Positions 26,272 through 36,300 of a stretch of 55,208 nucleotides of DNA are shown piece after piece. The stretch is from CAYPXJ01 sp964414595 (lineage in GTDB: Bacteria > Pseudomonadota > Alphaproteobacteria > Rickettsiales > CAIJLX01): the NCBI GenBank assembly GCA_964414595.1, contig CAYPXJ010000008.1, positions 1 to 55,208 on the forward strand. The letters run 5' to 3'. A model generated the notes under the pieces. The model ran no database searches and was not told the DNA's origin. It worked only from the letters and a program-made list of their open reading frames with translations. Numbering within the stretch: position 1 is the stretch's first letter; every line of letters begins with the position of its first letter. The translations under genes and the position numbers were made by a program.

Positions 26272-26279
26272 GGGGATCT

Positions 26280-27719
26280 ATGCGGTTAGGTTTTTGTGTG
26301 GCATTGGCGATATGCGTCCTCATTCTAACGCCACTTTCTATAAAAGCAGCAGAGCTTCCAGCCAGTTTTGCAGACTTAGCTGAGAAATTAATTCCTGCAG
26401 TTGTTAATATCTCCACCACCCAGCATGTTGAAATGGAGAAGCTTGGCGGCGAACAATTCCAGCAACTTCCGCCGGGTCATCCTTTCGAAAATTTTAATGA
26501 ATTTTTTGAAGAGTTTTTGAAGCCTCAAATGGAAGAGGAGGATATTACTTCTCTTGGCTCAGGCTTTGTGATTGATGCGGATGGCTATATTGTAACGAAT
26601 AATCACGTGATTGCGGATGCAGAAGAAATCACGGTTAGTTTTGTAGATGATAGTCAGTATAAAGCAAAAGTGATTGGACGAGATCCAAAAACAGATCTCG
26701 CGGTACTTAAAATAGATGCAGGAAAAAAACTACCCTTCGTCACCTTAGGTGATAGCGATAAGATTCGTGTAGGAGATTGGATCGTTGCAATAGGAAATCC
26801 CTTTGGTCTTGGTGGAACTGTAACTGCGGGTATTATTTCGGCGCGCGCACGGGATATTAATGCGGGTCCTTTTGACGATTTTTTACAAACAGATGCAGCC
26901 ATTAACCGCGGTAATTCCGGCGGCCCTATGTTTAACTTGAGTGGTGAGGTTATCGGAGTAAACACCGCTATCTATTCGCCTAGCGGCGGAAGTGTAGGCA
27001 TTGGTTTTGCTGTCCCGATGGCGGTGGCCCGCCCTGTTATTGAACAGTTAAAGGCCGGCATTGAAATCAAGCGTGGCTGGCTTGGCGTAAAAATACAGCA
27101 GATTACGCCGGAGATTGCAGAAAGCTTAGGGATAAAAGAAGAGAAGGGTGCGCTGGTTGCGGAAGTAACGCCAGGCAGTCCCGCTGAAAAGGCAGGTATA
27201 AAGAACGGCGATGTGATCCTAACTTTTGATGGCAAAGAAATTACGACGATGCGGAAACTACCCCGTTACGTTGCTGAAACAGAAGTGGGTAAAAAGGCAA
27301 AACTAGAAGTGCTTCGTCAAGGTACGAAAATTAATGTGTCAGTAGAAATTGGAAAAATGACCGATGAAGCTGAGAAAAAGACTCGTTCTCCAAATGCACC
27401 CGAAGATAAAGCGGAAGCAAACGAAATCTACTTAGGCATGGAAGTAAGCGCGCTCGATGACAAATTGCGCGAGTCATTCCGCCTAAATGAGAAAGCGCGC
27501 GGTTTAGTTATCTTACGTGTGGAATCTGGCAGCCAGGCGGCGCGAAAAGGTTTACGTGCAGGCGATGTTTTAGAGCAGGCGCAGCAGCAAGAACTTACTT
27601 CACCAGAAGATTTGAAAGAAGCGCTGAAAGCGGCATCAAACGCCAAGCGTAAATCTGTATTGCTACGTGTGAACCGCGGTGGCGATAGTTTATTCATAGC
27701 AGTACCATTGGAGAAATAA
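26280..27719 (+). CDS. degP: Periplasmic Do/HtrA serine protease (DegP family)
   Basis: 479 residues with an N-terminal signal peptide (about 1-24, ending IKAAE). The trypsin-like domain has the full triad: His109 (TNNHVIADA), Asp139 (TDLAVLKI) and Ser213 (RGNSGGPMF). Two PDZ domains follow (about 255-350 and 380-475). It degrades or refolds damaged envelope proteins. It sits eight bases after hflC, so one transcript links membrane and periplasmic quality control. Confidence 0.96.
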   Translation: MRLGFCVALAICVLILTPLSIKAAELPASFADLAEKLIPAVVNISTTQHVEMEKLGGEQFQQLPPGHPFENFNEFFEEFLKPQMEEEDITSLGSGFVIDADGYIVTNNHVIADAEEITVSFVDDSQYKAKVIGRDPKTDLAVLKIDAGKKLPFVTLGDSDKIRVGDWIVAIGNPFGLGGTVTAGIISARARDINAGPFDDFLQTDAAINRGNSGGPMFNLSGEVIGVNTAIYSPSGGSVGIGFAVPMAVARPVIEQLKAGIEIKRGWLGVKIQQITPEIAESLGIKEEKGALVAEVTPGSPAEKAGIKNGDVILTFDGKEITTMRKLPRYVAETEVGKKAKLEVLRQGTKINVSVEIGKMTDEAEKKTRSPNAPEDKAEANEIYLGMEVSALDDKLRESFRLNEKARGLVILRVESGSQAARKGLRAGDVLEQAQQQELTSPEDLKEALKAASNAKRKSVLLRVNRGGDSLFIAVPLEK

Positions 27720-27720
27720 T

Positions 27721-28659
27721 ATGCGCGCACTCGTATTTCCGGGGCAGGGGTCGCAGGCTGTTGGCATGGGAAAAGAAGCCTTCGATACATTTGTCGAAGC
27801 GCGCGAGGTATTTCAGGAAGTAGATGACGCGCTCAATCAAAAACTTTCGAAAATAATATTCGAAGGTCCGATGGAGGATTTGACGTTAACGGAAAATACG
27901 CAGCCAGCACTTATGGCAACTTCCGTGGCGCTATTTCGTGTATTAATCAAGCAAGGCAAACTTGAACTGCCAAGGCTGGCAGCGTTGGTAGCGGGTCACT
28001 CACTTGGTGAATACTCCGCACTTTGCGCCGCCGGCAGTTTAAGCCTTGCTGATACAACACGGTTGCTGCGTACGCGTGGTGCCGCAATGCAACAAGCTGT
28101 TCCAGCGGGTCAAGGAGGTATGGCAGCAGTACTCGGTGTAGATTTTGATGTAGCAGCGAAGCTCGCGGCCGAAGCTGCAGGCAGTGATATATGTCAGGCA
28201 GCAAATGATAATTCGCCCGGCCAAGTCGTGATAAGTGGTAGCAAAGCGGCGATTGATCGTGCGGTGGGGCTCGCTGCGAATTATGGTGCGAAGCGGGTGA
28301 TGCCGCTTCCGGTTTCAGCGCCGTTTCATAGCGCGTTAATGCAGCCCGCTGCAAAAGTGATGGAAGATGCGCTGGCCAAAGTTTCCATGCAGAAGCCACA
28401 AATACCTGTTATTGCCAACGTCACTGCAGAGGCCGAGGCAGAGCCACAAAAACTGAAAGAACTTTTGGTCAAACAAGTAACGGGAACTGTTCGTTGGCGT
28501 GAATCCATGACGACCATGCAGACAAAAGGCATTACACAAATTGTTGAAGTGGGTGCTGGGAAAGTGTTGGCAGGTCTTGCAAAACGTTGCGTGCCTGAAA
28601 TCAACGCGGTTTCATTAAATACACCGGCAGATATCGAAGCTTTTATCAAAACGCTTTAG
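27721..28659 (+). CDS. fabD: Malonyl-CoA-ACP transacylase
   Basis: 312 residues. The N-terminal FPGQGSQAVGMG motif, the active-site serine Ser94 in AGHSLGEYSAL and the catalytic histidine in SAPFHSALM (about residue 203) identify FabD, which loads malonyl groups onto acyl carrier protein for fatty-acid synthesis. It starts one base after the degP stop. The other fab genes are not in the window. Its end overlaps the convergent lipA by four bases. Confidence 0.96.
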   Translation: MRALVFPGQGSQAVGMGKEAFDTFVEAREVFQEVDDALNQKLSKIIFEGPMEDLTLTENTQPALMATSVALFRVLIKQGKLELPRLAALVAGHSLGEYSALCAAGSLSLADTTRLLRTRGAAMQQAVPAGQGGMAAVLGVDFDVAAKLAAEAAGSDICQAANDNSPGQVVISGSKAAIDRAVGLAANYGAKRVMPLPVSAPFHSALMQPAAKVMEDALAKVSMQKPQIPVIANVTAEAEAEPQKLKELLVKQVTGTVRWRESMTTMQTKGITQIVEVGAGKVLAGLAKRCVPEINAVSLNTPADIEAFIKTL

Positions 28660-29618
28660 TTTTTCAGCCCTAATTTTTCACGCCGATTTTCGCGCATTTT
28701 TTCAAAGTCATCACCTGCATGGTAAGAACTGCGTGTCAGCGGTGAGCTGGAAACCATCAGGAAACCTTTGGCGCGTGCAACTTCTGCATAACGCTTAAAT
28801 TCATCAGGCTCTACAAAACGTTCGACAGGCGCATGTTTCGGTGTGGGCTGCAGATATTGCCCAATTGTAAGGAAATCGACTTCTGCGGAGCGCAGATCAT
28901 CCATCACCTGATAAACTTCCTCCTCTTTTTCACCAAGGCCGACCATCAGGCCAGATTTAGTAAACGATGAGGGATCCAGCTCCTTTACGCGGTAAAGCAG
29001 ATGGAGCGAAGTGAAGTAACGCGCACCCGGGCGAATGGATGGATAAAGCCGTGGAATAGTTTCAATGTTATGGTTAAACACATCGGGTTTTGCGGCCACG
29101 ATTTTTTCCACCGCGCCTTCTTTACGTAGGAAATCAGGCGTAAGAATTTCAACTGTCGTTCCGGGCGCGCGTGCATGAATTTTTTGAATGCACTGTACAA
29201 AATGATTTGCGCCGCCATCGGACAAATCATCACGATCAACCGAAGTGATAACGATATGCTTAAGCCCCAATTTGGCTACGGCGTTAGCAAGATTTTCCGG
29301 TTCATGTGGGTCAAGTTTATCGGGCAAACCCGTGGCAACGTTACAAAATGAACAAGCGCGGGTACACACGCTACCGAGAATCATCACGGTGGCGTGTTTC
29401 TGGCTCCAGCACTCGCCAATGTTAGGGCATGCCGCTTCTTCGCATACAGTGTTAAGTTTGTGCTCACGTATAAGCGCGTAAGTATCTTGGTAACCTTGTG
29501 ACACTGGGGCTTTAACGCGAATCCAATCCGGCTTTTTCCCCATAGGTCGGTCGGGATTCTTCTGCTTTTCCGGGTGCCGTGCGGCGCCAATACGTGTATT
29601 TGGAAGATGGTCTGACAT
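28656..29618 (-). CDS. lipA: Lipoyl synthase
   Basis: 320 residues. Both clusters are visible: auxiliary Cys59, Cys64 and Cys70 (CEEAACPNIGEC) and radical-SAM Cys85, Cys89 and Cys92 (CTRACSFC). The C-terminal RSSYHAGDDF supplies the conserved RSSY serine ligand. LipA inserts two sulfurs into octanoyl groups on lipoyl domains. The first roughly 30 residues are a charged extension typical of alphaproteobacterial LipA. Confidence 0.97.
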   Translation of the reverse strand: MSDHLPNTRIGAARHPEKQKNPDRPMGKKPDWIRVKAPVSQGYQDTYALIREHKLNTVCEEAACPNIGECWSQKHATVMILGSVCTRACSFCNVATGLPDKLDPHEPENLANAVAKLGLKHIVITSVDRDDLSDGGANHFVQCIQKIHARAPGTTVEILTPDFLRKEGAVEKIVAAKPDVFNHNIETIPRLYPSIRPGARYFTSLHLLYRVKELDPSSFTKSGLMVGLGEKEEEVYQVMDDLRSAEVDFLTIGQYLQPTPKHAPVERFVEPDEFKRYAEVARAKGFLMVSSSPLTRSSYHAGDDFEKMRENRREKLGLKN

Positions 29619-29675
29619 AATTTCTATGGTATAATTGACGTATAAAGCTCAAAAAATCAAGCAAACAGAGGTTTT

Positions 29676-30143
29676 ATGTGGCTCTCCAACCACGCCAGTA
29701 TATTTGCAATGGCAGGGATAGTTTTGGGCTTTTTTGCATCTGAGGCTGACGCTGCCTGTGCGCAAGCATCAGAATATCAGGCAGTACAATCGCGTGTATT
29801 GCAAACCGAATTGATGGTTGGTGCGCTCGCTTGTAAACAAAGCGGCATCTACAACGAATTTATAAAGAAGCATGACGTGGCTCTTAGGGCACACGGTAAA
29901 GCATTCCGAGATTATTTTGAGCGTAATTATGGCAAAGCGTCAGGGGAAGCGGTCATGAATCAATTTGTTACTAAGCTTGCTAACGAGGCGTCTCAAGGTA
30001 GCCTAAGAGTATCCGAAACAGAATTTTGCCAACGCGTTGCGCTTCTGGGGCAAGAAGCAGTAGAGGCCAGCAATCAGGATTTTCCAACCATAGCAATGGA
30101 TTTTGCGCCTGAGCGCCTACGCGACATTCAGCCCTGTAAATAA
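29676..30143 (+). CDS. Secreted hypothetical protein (155 aa)
   Basis: 155 residues with a signal peptide (hydrophobic core AMAGIVLGFFA; likely cleavage in ASEADA near residue 27). The mature part is helical, with four cysteines in CAQASEYQ, ALACKQSGIY, EFCQRVALL and the C-terminal PCK, which would allow two disulfide bonds in the periplasm. I do not recognise a family. It is divergent from lipA and convergent with the OmpA-family gene, three bases apart. Confidence 0.75.
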   Translation: MWLSNHASIFAMAGIVLGFFASEADAACAQASEYQAVQSRVLQTELMVGALACKQSGIYNEFIKKHDVALRAHGKAFRDYFERNYGKASGEAVMNQFVTKLANEASQGSLRVSETEFCQRVALLGQEAVEASNQDFPTIAMDFAPERLRDIQPCK

Positions 30144-30146
30144 GGC

Positions 30147-31205
30147 CTAACGGCTCACCGTATAAACGATCTCAACACGACGATTCTGTGGTTCTTTTAC
30201 GCCATCTTCGGTCGGCACGAGAGGTTGTGTTTCGCCTTTGGCCATAGTGCCGATGACGTTTGCAGGAATTCCAAATTCCTGGATACGACGGCGTGCGCTT
30301 TCCGCACGGCGTTGTGAGAGCGCCATGTTGTAGCTTTCCGAACCGGAGCGGTCTGCGTGGCCTGTTAACTCCAGGCGTACCAATTTACCGTTTTTTGCGT
30401 CTTCTGCGGCTTGTTTGAGAATATCATTTGCGTCCGGGCGGATCTCAGACTTGTCGAAATCAAAGAACACAAGATAGGAGCGCGAGACATCTTGCGGTTG
30501 AACTGGTGCCGGCGCAGGAGCAGGCTCAGGTTGCGCCATAGCTACAGCAGGTGCAACGAAAGGTGCTGCAGCGGGTCTTGTATCTGGCGTACCGAAGCGG
30601 TAGCGCAAACCGGCAATAAGGGAGCTTACGCCATAATCCACATCCGCTTTTTGACCTGTCGTAGTGAGTTGGCCATCCAAATCAAATACTTCCATGTAAT
30701 TATATTGCATGAAAATATCGAGCGCGCGGGTTGCATTATAGGAAAGACCGGCGATACCCTGCAAAGCTAAACCGCCGTCGTCGTCATCCAGAGGGCCAAC
30801 ACCATCAAATTCTACCTGTGCATAACCGATACCAGCGCCGAGATAAGGCACAAAACCGGTGCTATTATGCAAATCATAGAGGAAGTTCAACATAGCGGAA
30901 TAGCTGGTGGCATCGCCATCGCCAGTAGCGCCGCTTACTTCATCGACACCATTGGAGCGGTAGCCAAGCTCAACTTCGGTGCGCGCGCTATCCGTAAGGC
31001 GATAACCTACGGTACCAAGGCCTGTCCAGCCGAGATCATATTCCACATCGGCTTGAAAGCCTGTGCGTTCAATTTCAGAATCACGCGGCATCGTTGCGCC
31101 GCCACCAAGACCTACATACCAACCTTCGGCTTCATCTTCAGCATGCGCAGGCGCTGCAACAAAGGCAAGTAGGCATACAGTGGTTAACAATGAAAATTTA
31201 CGCAT
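30147..31205 (-). CDS. OmpA-family outer-membrane beta-barrel protein
   Basis: 352 residues. A signal peptide (residues 1-22, AAPAHA) is followed by an eight-strand barrel domain (about 25-205: GWYVGLGGGATMP; GTVGYRLTDSARTEVELGYR; FVPYLGAGIGYAQVEF), a Pro/Ala/Gln linker and a C-terminal OmpA peptidoglycan-binding domain (about 235-350: LTGHADRSGSESYNMALSQR; NRRVEI). It would anchor the outer membrane to the wall. Upstream on its strand lies an imperfect inverted repeat at 31251-31286. Confidence 0.93.
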   Translation of the reverse strand: MRKFSLLTTVCLLAFVAAPAHAEDEAEGWYVGLGGGATMPRDSEIERTGFQADVEYDLGWTGLGTVGYRLTDSARTEVELGYRSNGVDEVSGATGDGDATSYSAMLNFLYDLHNSTGFVPYLGAGIGYAQVEFDGVGPLDDDDGGLALQGIAGLSYNATRALDIFMQYNYMEVFDLDGQLTTTGQKADVDYGVSSLIAGLRYRFGTPDTRPAAAPFVAPAVAMAQPEPAPAPAPVQPQDVSRSYLVFFDFDKSEIRPDANDILKQAAEDAKNGKLVRLELTGHADRSGSESYNMALSQRRAESARRRIQEFGIPANVIGTMAKGETQPLVPTEDGVKEPQNRRVEIVYTVSR

Positions 31206-31250
31206 GAAAATCCTCCCTCAAGGCAATGAAAACTTAGAAGAATCTAAACT

Positions 31251-31286
31251 TTTTTAGCCTAGGCGTCAATGTTCCTAGCCTAAAAA
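31251..31286. repeat. Imperfect inverted repeat upstream of the OmpA-family gene
   Basis: TTTTTAGCCTAGG (31251-31263) and CCTAGCCTAAAAA (31274-31286) pair over 13 bases with one C-C mismatch, around a 10-base loop. It lies about 45-80 bases upstream of the ompA-like start. A-rich rather than T-rich sequence follows the stem on the minus strand, so a classical terminator is not supported. It may still end the epimerase transcript or act in the ompA leader. Confidence 0.45.
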
Positions 31287-31321
31287 GCTCGAAAATACGG
31301 GATGTTTTTGGACAGGTCCGT

Positions 31322-32335
31322 TTAAGAAATTACGGAATGGAGGCGAACACCTTCTGCAACTAGATGCGGCGGCTGATAAGGAAAAACCTGAGCACGCAGC
31401 GCGATTTCCATGCTGGCTACAGTGTATTTCAGACCTTCGCGCAGAGTCACGCGCGGCTTAAAGCTTAACATTTCACGCAGCCGCTGATTATCGCCAACCG
31501 ACATACGAATATCGCCGGCACGCGCTTCGGCATATTTTATGATGCTCTCACTGTGTGTGATGTATTTCAATTCCTCTGCGAGATTCTTGATGGTAATAGC
31601 TTTTGAAGTGCAAATATTAACTACCGAGGCCGTTGCTGTTTTTGCACGACGCAGTCCCGTCATGCTGCGCATTAAACCTTCTACAACATCTGCAACATAG
31701 ACAAAATCACGACTTTGCTGGCCATCGCCGAATATTGTCACAGGTTTATTTTGAATCATACGGCAGGTGAAAATAGAAATAACGCCAGAATAAGGCGAAT
31801 CGGGATTTTGACGGGGGCCGTATACATTAAAGAAGCGGCAGCCGAGCGAAGGAATGGAAAAAAGTTTAGAGGCAACTTTTGCGTAATATTCGCAGGAAAG
31901 CTTATCAACCGCGTAGGTGCTAACGGGATTTGGAATAAGATCTTCATGAGTAGTCTCGCTAGCTTGATCGCCATAAATCGCTGCGGAAGAGGCGTAAACC
32001 ATAGGAATTGCTTTCGGCAAATGGCGAATGGCATCCAGCAGAACAATCGTTCCGGTAACATTCGTGCCATGCGTGAGTAGCCACTGTTCCATGGACTTCT
32101 TAACAGACGATACCGCAGCCAGATGGAACACGCCATCCACGCCTTCAACCGCGCGAGCCACTGTTTTTGCATGCTCAATGTCACCAACTATCAGTTCCGC
32201 CTTCGGGGGCAGATTTTCACGGCGGCCGGTCGTCAGATTGTCGAGAACGCGCACCTCGTGCCCGTCATCGAGTAATGCTTCCACCAGATGCGATCCGATG
32301 AAACCACAGCCTCCTGTAACTAAATAGCGTGACAC
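31322..32335 (-). CDS. NAD-dependent sugar-nucleotide epimerase (PelX-like UDP-hexose 4-epimerase)
   Basis: 337 residues from a GTG at 32335 placed seven bases after AGGA; a start at 32383 would add 16 residues with no Rossmann content. VTGGCGFIGSHLVEAL is the NAD loop, YASSAAIYGD holds the catalytic Ser, and STYAVDKLSCEYY gives YxxxK. It resembles UDP-GlcNAc/UDP-glucose 4-epimerases. In pseudomonads a UDP-GlcNAc C4-epimerase (PelX) is linked to pel genes and supplies UDP-GalNAc, the Pel precursor; its divergent position next to this pel-like locus suggests the same job. Confidence 0.85.
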   Translation of the reverse strand: MSRYLVTGGCGFIGSHLVEALLDDGHEVRVLDNLTTGRRENLPPKAELIVGDIEHAKTVARAVEGVDGVFHLAAVSSVKKSMEQWLLTHGTNVTGTIVLLDAIRHLPKAIPMVYASSAAIYGDQASETTHEDLIPNPVSTYAVDKLSCEYYAKVASKLFSIPSLGCRFFNVYGPRQNPDSPYSGVISIFTCRMIQNKPVTIFGDGQQSRDFVYVADVVEGLMRSMTGLRRAKTATASVVNICTSKAITIKNLAEELKYITHSESIIKYAEARAGDIRMSVGDNQRLREMLSFKPRVTLREGLKYTVASMEIALRAQVFPYQPPHLVAEGVRLHSVIS

Positions 32336-32433
32336 AGATAATCCTTTTCGTTTCGCTGCGGTTTGAGTAAACTTCGTGCGCATCAAACATCCATGAGTAA
32401 GGTTGATTTTCCAGCCATAACCTCACCTTAACG

Positions 32434-33312
32434 ATGAATTGTGACGTTTTTATGACAACCTTAACGCGCGTTCGTTTTTTTTACCGCTTTCTTAACAAAA
32501 CTCTAATTTTTTTGTTATCAGCGGGCGGTTTGTATACCATTTCTGGGTGTTCGCCAAGTAAAAATTGGGTTGCATATTACAGCGATCAACTACCACCGCG
32601 AGAATTTACACAGTATGAATTTGTAATATTCCACCCGGCGCGCCACCCTACGATCCAGCCGGTAAAAGCCGCCGGTACCAAGGTGTTTGGTTATGTCAGC
32701 TTGGGTGAGGTGCAGACTTTTCTACCTATTCACGAAACTCTAAAAGCAGAAGGTGCAATCGCAAAGGAGAACCCGAATTGGGGTGAAGTGGCGATGGTCG
32801 ATATACGTAGCCGCACGTGGCAGAATTACGTATTAGAAACGCTGGTAAAACAGGCGGAAAACCAAGGTTTTGATGGATTTTTTCTCGATACGATCGATAG
32901 CCCGATTGAACTTGAGCGTGCCGAACCGGAAAAATACAAAGGTTCGCGAGAGGCCGCTATTGCGCTGGTAGAGGAAATCCATCGCCGCTATCCAAAAAAG
33001 TTAATTGTTGTGAATCGCGCCTTTCCAATTTTAGAAAATTTAGCCCCATCAATTAATATGGTTTTGGCTGAGTCTATATTAACAAATTATGAATTTTCTA
33101 AAAAAACCTATTGCAACAAGTTAAAAACTGAGTATGGTGCCCACGCCGATTTCTTACAAAAATTAAAGAAGAATTGGCCACACTTACGGGTGCTGACATT
33201 GGATTATTGGGATCCGGACGACCGGGAAACCATCGATGCGATATACCAAATCCAACGTGAGCATGGCTTTGACCCGTTAGTGGCAACGATTCATCTGGAT
33301 AAGGTGCTCTAA
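32434..33312 (+). CDS. Lipoprotein GH114/PelA-type glycoside hydrolase
   Basis: 292 residues. A hydrophobic N-terminus ends in a lipobox ISGC (Cys39), so this is probably an outer-membrane lipoprotein. The rest is a single endo-alpha-1,4-polygalactosaminidase-like barrel: YVSLGEVQTF, GFDGFFLDTID (Asp152, Asp155) and VLAESIL (Glu213), in the positions expected for the catalytic acids of the PelA hydrolase domain. Canonical PelA of Pseudomonas is over 900 residues, with a deacetylase domain after the hydrolase; that part is absent. An alternative start at ATG 32452 would shorten the leader by six residues. It is the first gene of the pel-like operon. Confidence 0.83.
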   Translation: MNCDVFMTTLTRVRFFYRFLNKTLIFLLSAGGLYTISGCSPSKNWVAYYSDQLPPREFTQYEFVIFHPARHPTIQPVKAAGTKVFGYVSLGEVQTFLPIHETLKAEGAIAKENPNWGEVAMVDIRSRTWQNYVLETLVKQAENQGFDGFFLDTIDSPIELERAEPEKYKGSREAAIALVEEIHRRYPKKLIVVNRAFPILENLAPSINMVLAESILTNYEFSKKTYCNKLKTEYGAHADFLQKLKKNWPHLRVLTLDYWDPDDRETIDAIYQIQREHGFDPLVATIHLDKVL

Positions 33313-33345
33313 CCTACTAGATGTAGACGATTTTTGGTTGCGTTA

Positions 33346-33359
33346 TACAAAGCTTTGTA
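33346..33359. promoter_or_regulatory. 14-bp perfect palindrome between pelA-like and pelB
   Basis: TACAAAGCTTTGTA is perfectly self-complementary without a loop, the form of a dimeric regulator site rather than an RNA hairpin. It lies 31 bases upstream of the pelB ATG at 33390. No -35/-10 pair is obvious around it. Confidence 0.4.
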
Positions 33360-33389
33360 ATAGCTTCAGGTTCGGAGTGATGGTGTAGG

Positions 33390-36300
33390 ATGAAAAGAGT
33401 CTACTTAGCGATTATCGCGCTGGTTGTAGCTGGCTTCGCCATTAGCTATTACCTGATACCTACGGAAAAAGAGCTCGATTTAATGCGTACGCAGAGTCTG
33501 GCGCTGCCGGAACGTACTGCCGAATACGAATCCAAAATTGCACAGGGTGACCTTTCTTACGGCACAGTGCGCTCACTCTCCGACCTCTATATTAAAGCAG
33601 GTAAACTGCCCGAAACGATTTCGCTTTGGGAGAAATACGTCGATGCTAACCCACAAGATAAGCGCGGCTATGAAAAACTTGGCGAGCTCTATCAAATGGC
33701 GGGCCGCACGCAGGATTATGCCAATAACCTCGCGAAACTCAACGAACTCCAGTCTTCTGCAGAAAATTTACGTAAACTTTCTGACCTCTATAACTCCACC
33801 AAAGAATACGATAAGCAGGAAAAAGCGCTGGCCGAACTCATCAAACTCGAGCCGGAAAATACGAAAAACTATATCGATCGTGCACAAATCCTCATTTTGC
33901 TAGGCCGTAATGACGAAGCCGGTCAGGTAATTGAAGAGCTGCGGCAGAAAAATCCAGATGCGATGACCTATGAAACGGTCGAAATTCTGGTCAATCTCTA
34001 TACAAAAACCAACCGCACGGAAGAAGCATATCAAGCCGCAGATGCATGGCTGGCGCAACATCCTGATCTCAAACACACCGCGGTTCTGGGCAATTATTTG
34101 CATGCGGGTGGCCGCCCAGATTTAACGCTCAAACTCATTGAGCCGGTGAAGGCTCAGGTCGAGCAAGAGCCCGAGCTTCTCTATACATATATACAAGCTC
34201 AACTTGCGACCGATCAGGAAAAACAGGCTTATGAATATTTGAAAGCGCTGCATGCGAAAAATGCGCTGCCGGAAAATATGCGTCCGCTGCTCCTCGATGT
34301 TGCAATGCGTTACCGCGATTATGATTTGGTACAGAATATTGTCGATAGCAGCGAGCTGACCAAACTGCCGGAACCGACTCTCATGAACGTGATCGAGTTT
34401 GCCGATATCACGGGCAAAACCTCGATTTTGCGCTCGGTCGGTACGCGTTTGACCGACGAATATTTCGCCGCAAATCCGGGCGTGAAAGCGCAGCTGGCGG
34501 TGGTAACAAAAGATCCAGATGCAATGAAAACCGTGCAAAGCGCACGTAAAACCGGCACGCTCAAACCCTTCCAGCAAGTTAAAATCGGTAAAGCATGCGG
34601 CCGCCGTGGTCATAAAGAATGTGCTCAACAATTCTTAGATGATATTAGCCCCTATAGCGCTGTGGACGATGCGCTGCTGGTTGATCTCGCGGGCCTTTTC
34701 ATCATTGCGAATCGCGAAGATCGCGGTTTGCCGGTATACGAAGAAATGCGTCAGACGCGTAAAAGTTTGAACGTGCAATATGGTTGGGCGATGCTCGCCG
34801 CTGCAAACGGCCGCGCCGAAGATGTAAGCAAATGGCTGGATGGTGCGAGTGAAAAAGAATTGAATAATCAGATTCTGCTCGATCTCTATTTCATCGCCGA
34901 TCAGCGCGATTATCACAAACTCTCACGCAACGTGATTGAGCGCCTTTACAAGCGTAATCCTTCGGATGAAAACGAATATTATCTTGCAAATGCCTTGGTG
35001 AATAACGGCCAAGTGGATGAAGCGCTGAAACATTTACGCGCGCTGCGTGGTAGAAATTATCCAGTTGGTTCGCTCTATCAAGATGTGCTTTACCAAGCCG
35101 CGCTTGATAACGCAAAATACCGTCCGGAACTCAAAGAAGCATTGCTTGCGGAACTGCGTAGCAAAGAAATTACTGCGAAGCGCAAGCAGGAAGTGATTCA
35201 GATGCTTGTCGATATCGGTGAAGCAGATGAAGTTCTGCCGGATATTCGTAAACTTGCAGAAACGCAGCGCGGCAATTGGGTATTCTTGTATGAAGAAACA
35301 TTGCAGAAAAAAGGCCGCGTAAAAGAGCTGGAAGAGTTCCGCAAACAATTTGCAGCATCGCCAAAATCCGGTGCGAAAGATAAACGTCGTCTGGCTTATA
35401 CATTGCTTAATGATGGCAATGCAAAAGAAGCGGAAGATATTTTTGTGGAGCTTGCCGATCAGGCGAAGCCCGACAGCGATGACGTGAAGCAATTAATGTA
35501 TCTCTGGGGCCCACGTCCGGAAGCCAGCGAACTGCAGTGGATTGCGGATCGTGCTGGCGATGCTCCCATTGGTGAACGTGAAAAATGGATCGATATTCTG
35601 CTTAAGACAGGCGGCGAGCGTCAAGCAATGAAGGTTATTGAAGCAACGCCATCTGCGCAGCGTACGCCAACCATGCGCGCGCAATATATTGCCGCACTGA
35701 AGCGTGCGCCGGAAGGCAAAGAGCTGCTGGGTCGTGCATTGCAAAGTGAAGTTGCTTCTATGCAAAATCCGGCACAGCTAAAAGAGCTTGCGAAAACAGC
35801 GTATGATTTTGGTTTGTACCCAACGGCAGCGCAGGCCTATCAGAAATTACTTGCGCAGCAGCCGAACGATTTGGATGCGCTCAAATATAGCGGCCTGATT
35901 GCGTATCAAGCAAAAGATTACAAAACAGCATCAGCCTATTTTGATCGTTATTTCCAATTAGGTGGTCGTGATTACGAACCAATGGTCGCGCAGGCGGACA
36001 TCCTCACACAAATTAAAAATTACGACGGCGCACGCGCGTTCTATCAAAATGCAGTGGCCGATCTGGAGCGCCGCAATAATCGCGATTTGCAAGCAAATCT
36101 GATGCTTGCTCAAGCCTATAGCCGTCTGGGTCGCCCGCAAGATGCGCGCAATATTCTCGCACCGCTGGTCGTAAAATATCCGCAGGATGCAAATCTCCGC
36201 GCAGATTATCTGCAGCTTTTGGTCGATACAAAAAATTACAAAGAAGCGGAAGATTTCGTGCGCTGGGTTGGTACGCAACAAGCGCCACAAGCACCGAATG

